Source: Fidelibacterota bacterium (GTDB taxonomy: Bacteria; Fidelibacterota; BS150m-G59). Taken from it: 8,807 bases of DNA. The stretch lies in assembly GCA_016784265.1 (NCBI GenBank), contig JADHUZ010000038.1, positions 1 to 8,807 on the forward strand. Direction: 5' to 3'. The notes below the pieces were generated by a model. The model was not told where the DNA came from. It made no database searches and worked only from the letters and a program-made list of their open reading frames with translations. The position numbers were made by a program, and so were the translations under genes. This document shows positions 5,959-8,807 of the stretch, piece by piece; the stretch's first letter is position 1, and each line of letters begins with the position of its first letter.

Positions 5959-7275
5959 TTATTTCAGAAAATCGTTGACGATTTCTTCCAAATTTGGTGA
6001 GCCGATTTCCTGCAAATCGTAAGTTACGCGAGTTGACGGATGGTTTATGTTTGCAATTCTTCGCAAATCAATCGGAGTTCCAATCACAACGCCTTCGCAT
6101 TCGGTGTTGTTGATTGTCGTTTCCAAATCCTTCATTTGTTGCTCGCCATAACCCATTGCTGGCAAAAGTTGTCCGATTTCCGGATATTTCTCGAAAGTCT
6201 CCGTTAGTTTCCCGACCGTAAACGGACGCGGGTCAATCATTTCTTCTGCACCAAATTTAATCGCGGCGACGATTCCAGCACCCAGTTGCATTTCGCCATG
6301 CGTTAGAGTTGGTCCATCTTCCACAACCAGCACTTTTTTGCCTGCGATGATACTTGCATCTTCCACAGAAATCGGTGATGCGGCATCTACGATTACTGCA
6401 TTTGGATTGATGTTACGGATATTTTCGCGAACATATTCGACATCATCTGGGTCGGCAGTTTCGATTTTGTTAATCACAACAACATCAGCGAGACGCAAAT
6501 TTGTTTCGCCGGGATAATATGATTCTTCATGCCCCGGACGATGCGGGTCAACGACCACAATCAGCAAATCAGTTTGGTAAAATGGCATATCGTTATTTCC
6601 GCCGTCCCACAAAATCACATCGGCTTCTTTTTCGGCTTCGCGCACGATGGCTTCATAATCCACGCCAGCATAAACAATCGTTCCCGTATTGATGTGCGGT
6701 TCGTATTCTTCCATTTCTTCAATTGTGCATTCGTGCTTTTTCAAATCGTTCAATTCTGCGAATCGTTGCACTTTTTGCTTGACCAAATCGCCATACGGCA
6801 TTGGATGACGAATTGCCGCAACTTGTTTGCCAGCGGCTTTCAAAATCTCTGCAACGCGACGAGTTGTTTGTGATTTTCCGCAACCCGTGCGAGTGGCACA
6901 AATCCCGATGACTGGTTTCGTTGATTTTACAGCCGTGCGTTTCATTCCCATCATCGTAAAATCGGCTCCCGCAGCATTGACGATTGCACCTTTGTGCATC
7001 ACGACTTCGTGCGGAAGATCGGAATATGAAAATATGACTTCATCGACATCGTGTTTCGCAATCAAACCTAGCAATTCAGATTCATCGTGAATCGGAATGC
7101 CAGCAGGATAGAGCGAACCAGCCAATTCGGTTGGATATACGCGTCCTTCGATATCTGGAATTTGCGTTGCTGTGAATGCGACAACATCAAAATCTGCGTT
7201 ATCGCGGTAAAATGTGTTAAAATTATGAAAATCGCGTCCTGCGGCTCCCATAATTAGCACTTTTGTTTTTGACAT
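5959..7275 (-). CDS. cyclic 2,3-diphosphoglycerate synthetase family P-loop protein
   Basis: This 438-residue protein starts at ATG 7275, preceded by AAAGGA about 8 nt upstream; a reading from further upstream would only add residues encoded by the leader. The N-terminal third is Rossmann-like (KVLIMGAAGRDFHNFN, then HDESELLGLI and DEVIFSYSDLPHE). A P-loop follows, GICATRTGCGKSQTT (124-138), spaced like the dethiobiotin synthetase loop. Then come RHPMPYGDL (156-163), ILWDGGNNDMPFY (221-233), VVDPHRPGHE, VVVINKIE, LVVEDGPTLTHG and, near the end, VVIGTPIDLRRI. This is the layout of archaeal cyclic 2,3-diphosphoglycerate synthetase (about 460 residues in Methanothermus fervidus), an ATP-driven enzyme that closes the 2,3-diphosphoglycerate phosphoanhydride ring. 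The bacterial homologues are commonly annotated with this name, but their reaction is, to my knowledge, unproven. It follows a P5C dehydrogenase gene on the same strand, with a repeat-rich leader between them. Confidence 0.85.
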   Translation of the reverse strand: MSKTKVLIMGAAGRDFHNFNTFYRDNADFDVVAFTATQIPDIEGRVYPTELAGSLYPAGIPIHDESELLGLIAKHDVDEVIFSYSDLPHEVVMHKGAIVNAAGADFTMMGMKRTAVKSTKPVIGICATRTGCGKSQTTRRVAEILKAAGKQVAAIRHPMPYGDLVKQKVQRFAELNDLKKHECTIEEMEEYEPHINTGTIVYAGVDYEAIVREAEKEADVILWDGGNNDMPFYQTDLLIVVVDPHRPGHEESYYPGETNLRLADVVVINKIETADPDDVEYVRENIRNINPNAVIVDAASPISVEDASIIAGKKVLVVEDGPTLTHGEMQLGAGIVAAIKFGAEEMIDPRPFTVGKLTETFEKYPEIGQLLPAMGYGEQQMKDLETTINNTECEGVVIGTPIDLRRIANINHPSTRVTYDLQEIGSPNLEEIVNDFLK

Positions 7276-7297
7276 TCTGTTTTTCCTTTCTGTTTGT

Positions 7298-7311
7298 TTT
7301 ATTGTAATAAA
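7298..7311 (-). promoter_or_regulatory. possible -10 element within a small dyad, upstream of the synthetase gene
   Basis: TTTATT-GT-AATAAA is a perfect 6-bp dyad about 23 nt before the ATG at 7275. On the minus strand it contains TACAAT (7306-7301), which would suit a -10 box and give a leader of about 20 nt. No good -35 box lies 16-18 nt upstream, so a promoter here would probably need an activator. A+T-rich sequence makes this weak. Confidence 0.28.
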
Positions 7312-7362
7312 CAATTTTTGAACCTTAATAATGGAGAATTAAACCAATATCTCCCTTTTTGC

Positions 7363-7502
7363 TACAAAACTATCACATATTTGCACAAATACATCACATA
7401 TTCCTACAAAACTATCACATATTTGCACAAATACATCACATATTCCTACAAAACTATCACATATTTGCACAAATATGTCGCATATTTATACAAAACTATC
7501 AC
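7363..7502. repeat. tandem array of 42-bp units built from 21-bp half-units
   Basis: Units begin at 7363, 7405, 7447 and 7489, exactly 42 bp apart. The first two are identical over all 42 bases, the third differs at a handful of bases in its second half, and the fourth is a 14-base stub (TACAAAACTATCAC). Each unit is two related 21-mers sharing ACAAA near the start and ATCACATATT in the middle, so the basic period is 21 bp, about two helical turns. Every full unit carries the dyad TATTTG-CA-CAAATA at 7378-7391, 7420-7433 and 7462-7475. In the third it grows to a perfect 9-bp-arm dyad, ACATATTTG-CA-CAAATATGT (7459-7478). The stub includes the stop codon of the P5C dehydrogenase gene (7499-7501). 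The array lies 88 nt upstream of the synthetase ATG. It may be an array of regulator sites or simply a slippage-prone minisatellite. Confidence 0.93.
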
Positions 7503-8807
7503 TCATCCATAAACGGATAGCGATAATCCTTTGGTGGTAGAAAAGTTTCTTTAATTGTCCGTTGCGAAACCCAACGCAACAAATTCATCGGCGAGCCGGC
7601 TTTATCATTGGTTCCCGATGCTCGCGCACCGCCAAATGGTTGCTGACCCACAACCGCACCAGTCGGCTTATCGTTGATGTAAAAATTGCCTGCCGAATGT
7701 TCCAAAATATCAGTCGCTTGCACAATCGCTTGTCGGTCTTGCGAGAAAATTCCACCAGTCAACGCATACGGTGAAGTTGCATCGACCAATTTACAAACTT
7801 TTTCCCACGATTCGTCATACACATAAATAGTCAAAACTGGACCGAAAATTTCCTCGTCCATCGTTTTGAAATGTGGATTTGTCGTCAAAATGGTTGTCGG
7901 TTCGATAAAATAGCCTTTTGATTTGTCGTATCCGCCACCTGTGATGATTTCCGCCTCGTCTGAGTTTTTCGCAAAATCAATGTAACTTGTAATCGTGTCG
8001 AATGCCGCTTCGTCAATCACTGCATTCATAAAATTGGAAAAATCTGTTACATCGCCCGTTTTGATGGTTGCAATTTCCGCTGTGTATTTTTCGCGAACTT
8101 CTTCCCATAGTGATTTTGGAATGTAGCATCTGCTTGCGGCTGAGCATTTTTGCCCTTGATATTCAAACGCACCGCGCACCATTGCTGTAACAAGCGCATC
8201 AACATCCGATGATGGGTGAGCGAGAATGAAATCTTTCCCGCCAGTTTCGCCGACGATTCGCGGATAAGTTTTGTAAGTTGCAATATTATCGCCAATCGTT
8301 TTCCACATTCCCTGAAATACTTCGGTCGAGCCTGTAAAATGGATGCCAGCGAGATGTTCGCTTGCCATCACGGGATTGCCAACTTGTCCGCCCGAGCCGG
8401 GAACGAAATTTATCACACCATCTGGAAAGCCTGCTTCTTTGAACATTTGCATCAAAAAATAAGCAGGATAAACTGCAGATGAAGCCGGTTTCCACAAAAC
8501 AACATTTCCCATCAATGCAGGCGCTGTCGGCAAGTTACCAGCAATCGAAGTAAAATTAAATGGCGTAACCGCAAAAACGAAACCCTCAAGTGGGCGATAT
8601 TGCACCATATTCCAAAAACCTTCGGGTGAGTAGGGCGGTTGCTCGGCATAAATTTCTTCCAAATACCACGCATTGAAATTGAAAAAATCAATCAATTCGC
8701 AGGCAGAGTCAATCTCGGCTTGGAACGCATTCTTGCTTTGTTGTAACATCGTCGCCGCATTCAGTAAATCGCGATATGGACCCGCCAAAAGCATCGCCGC
8801 TTTTTTG
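7499..8807 (-). CDS. delta-1-pyrroline-5-carboxylate dehydrogenase (L-glutamate gamma-semialdehyde dehydrogenase), 5' end outside the window
   Basis: The enzyme oxidises glutamate semialdehyde (open form of P5C) to glutamate with NAD+, the last step of proline and arginine/ornithine breakdown. The reading frame is open to the window edge: codons for KKAA precede the methionine at 8794, so that methionine is internal and roughly 100-120 residues are missing. Counting from it, the sequence has the aldehyde dehydrogenase core: TPFNFTSIAGN (77-87), VLWKPA (99-104), FTGS (153-156), VGETGGKD with Glu183, GQKCSA with nucleophile Cys217, EEIFGPVL, and the P5C-type loop NDKPTGAVVGQQPFGGARASG near the end. 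It follows eukaryotic ALDH4A1 closely, placing it in the group-2 single-enzyme class (about 540 residues), not the proline-utilisation A fusion. It probably shares a transcript direction with the synthetase gene 223 nt downstream. Confidence 0.95.
   Translation of the reverse strand, partial: KKAAMLLAGPYRDLLNAATMLQQSKNAFQAEIDSACELIDFFNFNAWYLEEIYAEQPPYSPEGFWNMVQYRPLEGFVFAVTPFNFTSIAGNLPTAPALMGNVVLWKPASSAVYPAYFLMQMFKEAGFPDGVINFVPGSGGQVGNPVMASEHLAGIHFTGSTEVFQGMWKTIGDNIATYKTYPRIVGETGGKDFILAHPSSDVDALVTAMVRGAFEYQGQKCSAASRCYIPKSLWEEVREKYTAEIATIKTGDVTDFSNFMNAVIDEAAFDTITSYIDFAKNSDEAEIITGGGYDKSKGYFIEPTTILTTNPHFKTMDEEIFGPVLTIYVYDESWEKVCKLVDATSPYALTGGIFSQDRQAIVQATDILEHSAGNFYINDKPTGAVVGQQPFGGARASGTNDKAGSPMNLLRWVSQRTIKETFLPPKDYRYPFMDE

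Noticed and set aside
7363..7488. CRP/FNR-type sites from the repeated TGTGA (minus strand)
   Set aside because: The TGTGA copies are all in the same orientation at 21-bp spacing, so they do not form the TGTGA-N6-TCACA dyad.
7363..7502. Repeat array as a CRISPR
   Set aside because: Units are directly contiguous with a 21-bp sub-period. There are no unique spacers between conserved repeats and no cas genes nearby.
7294..7512. A 72-residue plus-strand ORF of YLHKYITYSYKTIT-type repeats
   Set aside because: It exists because the 42-bp repeat unit is a multiple of three and free of stops in this frame. It starts antisense to the synthetase leader and has no ribosome-binding site.

Overview
The window looks like a piece of an anaerobic or microaerophilic bacterial chromosome with low G+C. 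Three things suggest a member of the Fibrobacterota-Chlorobiota-Bacteroidota assemblage (for example Cloacimonadota, Marinimicrobia or Calditrichota): the lipoprotein with an Ig-like domain that begins CAAQSPPGGG...DKTGPSV, the small membrane-complex redox operon, and the pairing of a cyclic 2,3-diphosphoglycerate synthetase homologue with a group-2 P5C dehydrogenase. The taxonomic guess is inference only; no rRNA or marker gene is present.

Plus strand, 1-2354: a redox block. It opens with the C-terminal end of an NrfD/HmcC-type quinol-interacting membrane protein. A 44-residue single-span HmcD-like protein follows, then a secreted 13-heme cytochrome c, then a cysteine-rich NifX/NifB-type protein. 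These genes touch or overlap (1-nt gap, TAATG, ATGA) and must be one operon, resembling the Hmc transmembrane electron-transfer complex with its subunits reordered. After about 100 nt comes an Rrf2-family regulator with three cysteines, reminiscent of the rrf2 gene downstream of hmc in Desulfovibrio vulgaris. A short dyad lies in front of it.

Minus strand, 5852 down to 2481: four tightly packed genes. They are an Ig-like-domain lipoprotein, a diaminopimelate epimerase (dapF) with an unusual second catalytic-cysteine motif, a GDP-mannose pyrophosphorylase (manC), and a 91-residue conserved protein of unknown function. Junctions are ATGA, an 8-nt overlap and TAA-ATG, so they are probably co-transcribed. 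The theme is cell envelope: peptidoglycan/lysine precursor, activated mannose, and a surface lipoprotein. Two perfect inverted repeats lie between this operon and the gene upstream of it.

Minus strand, 8807 down to 5959: a 5'-truncated delta-1-pyrroline-5-carboxylate dehydrogenase and a cyclic 2,3-diphosphoglycerate synthetase homologue. They are separated by 223 nt that hold a striking tandem array (42-bp units, each made of two 21-bp half-units, with a palindrome in every unit). The array runs into the P5C dehydrogenase stop codon and sits upstream of the synthetase gene. It is the most unusual non-coding structure here. I see no transposon, CRISPR array, phage gene, tRNA or rRNA.
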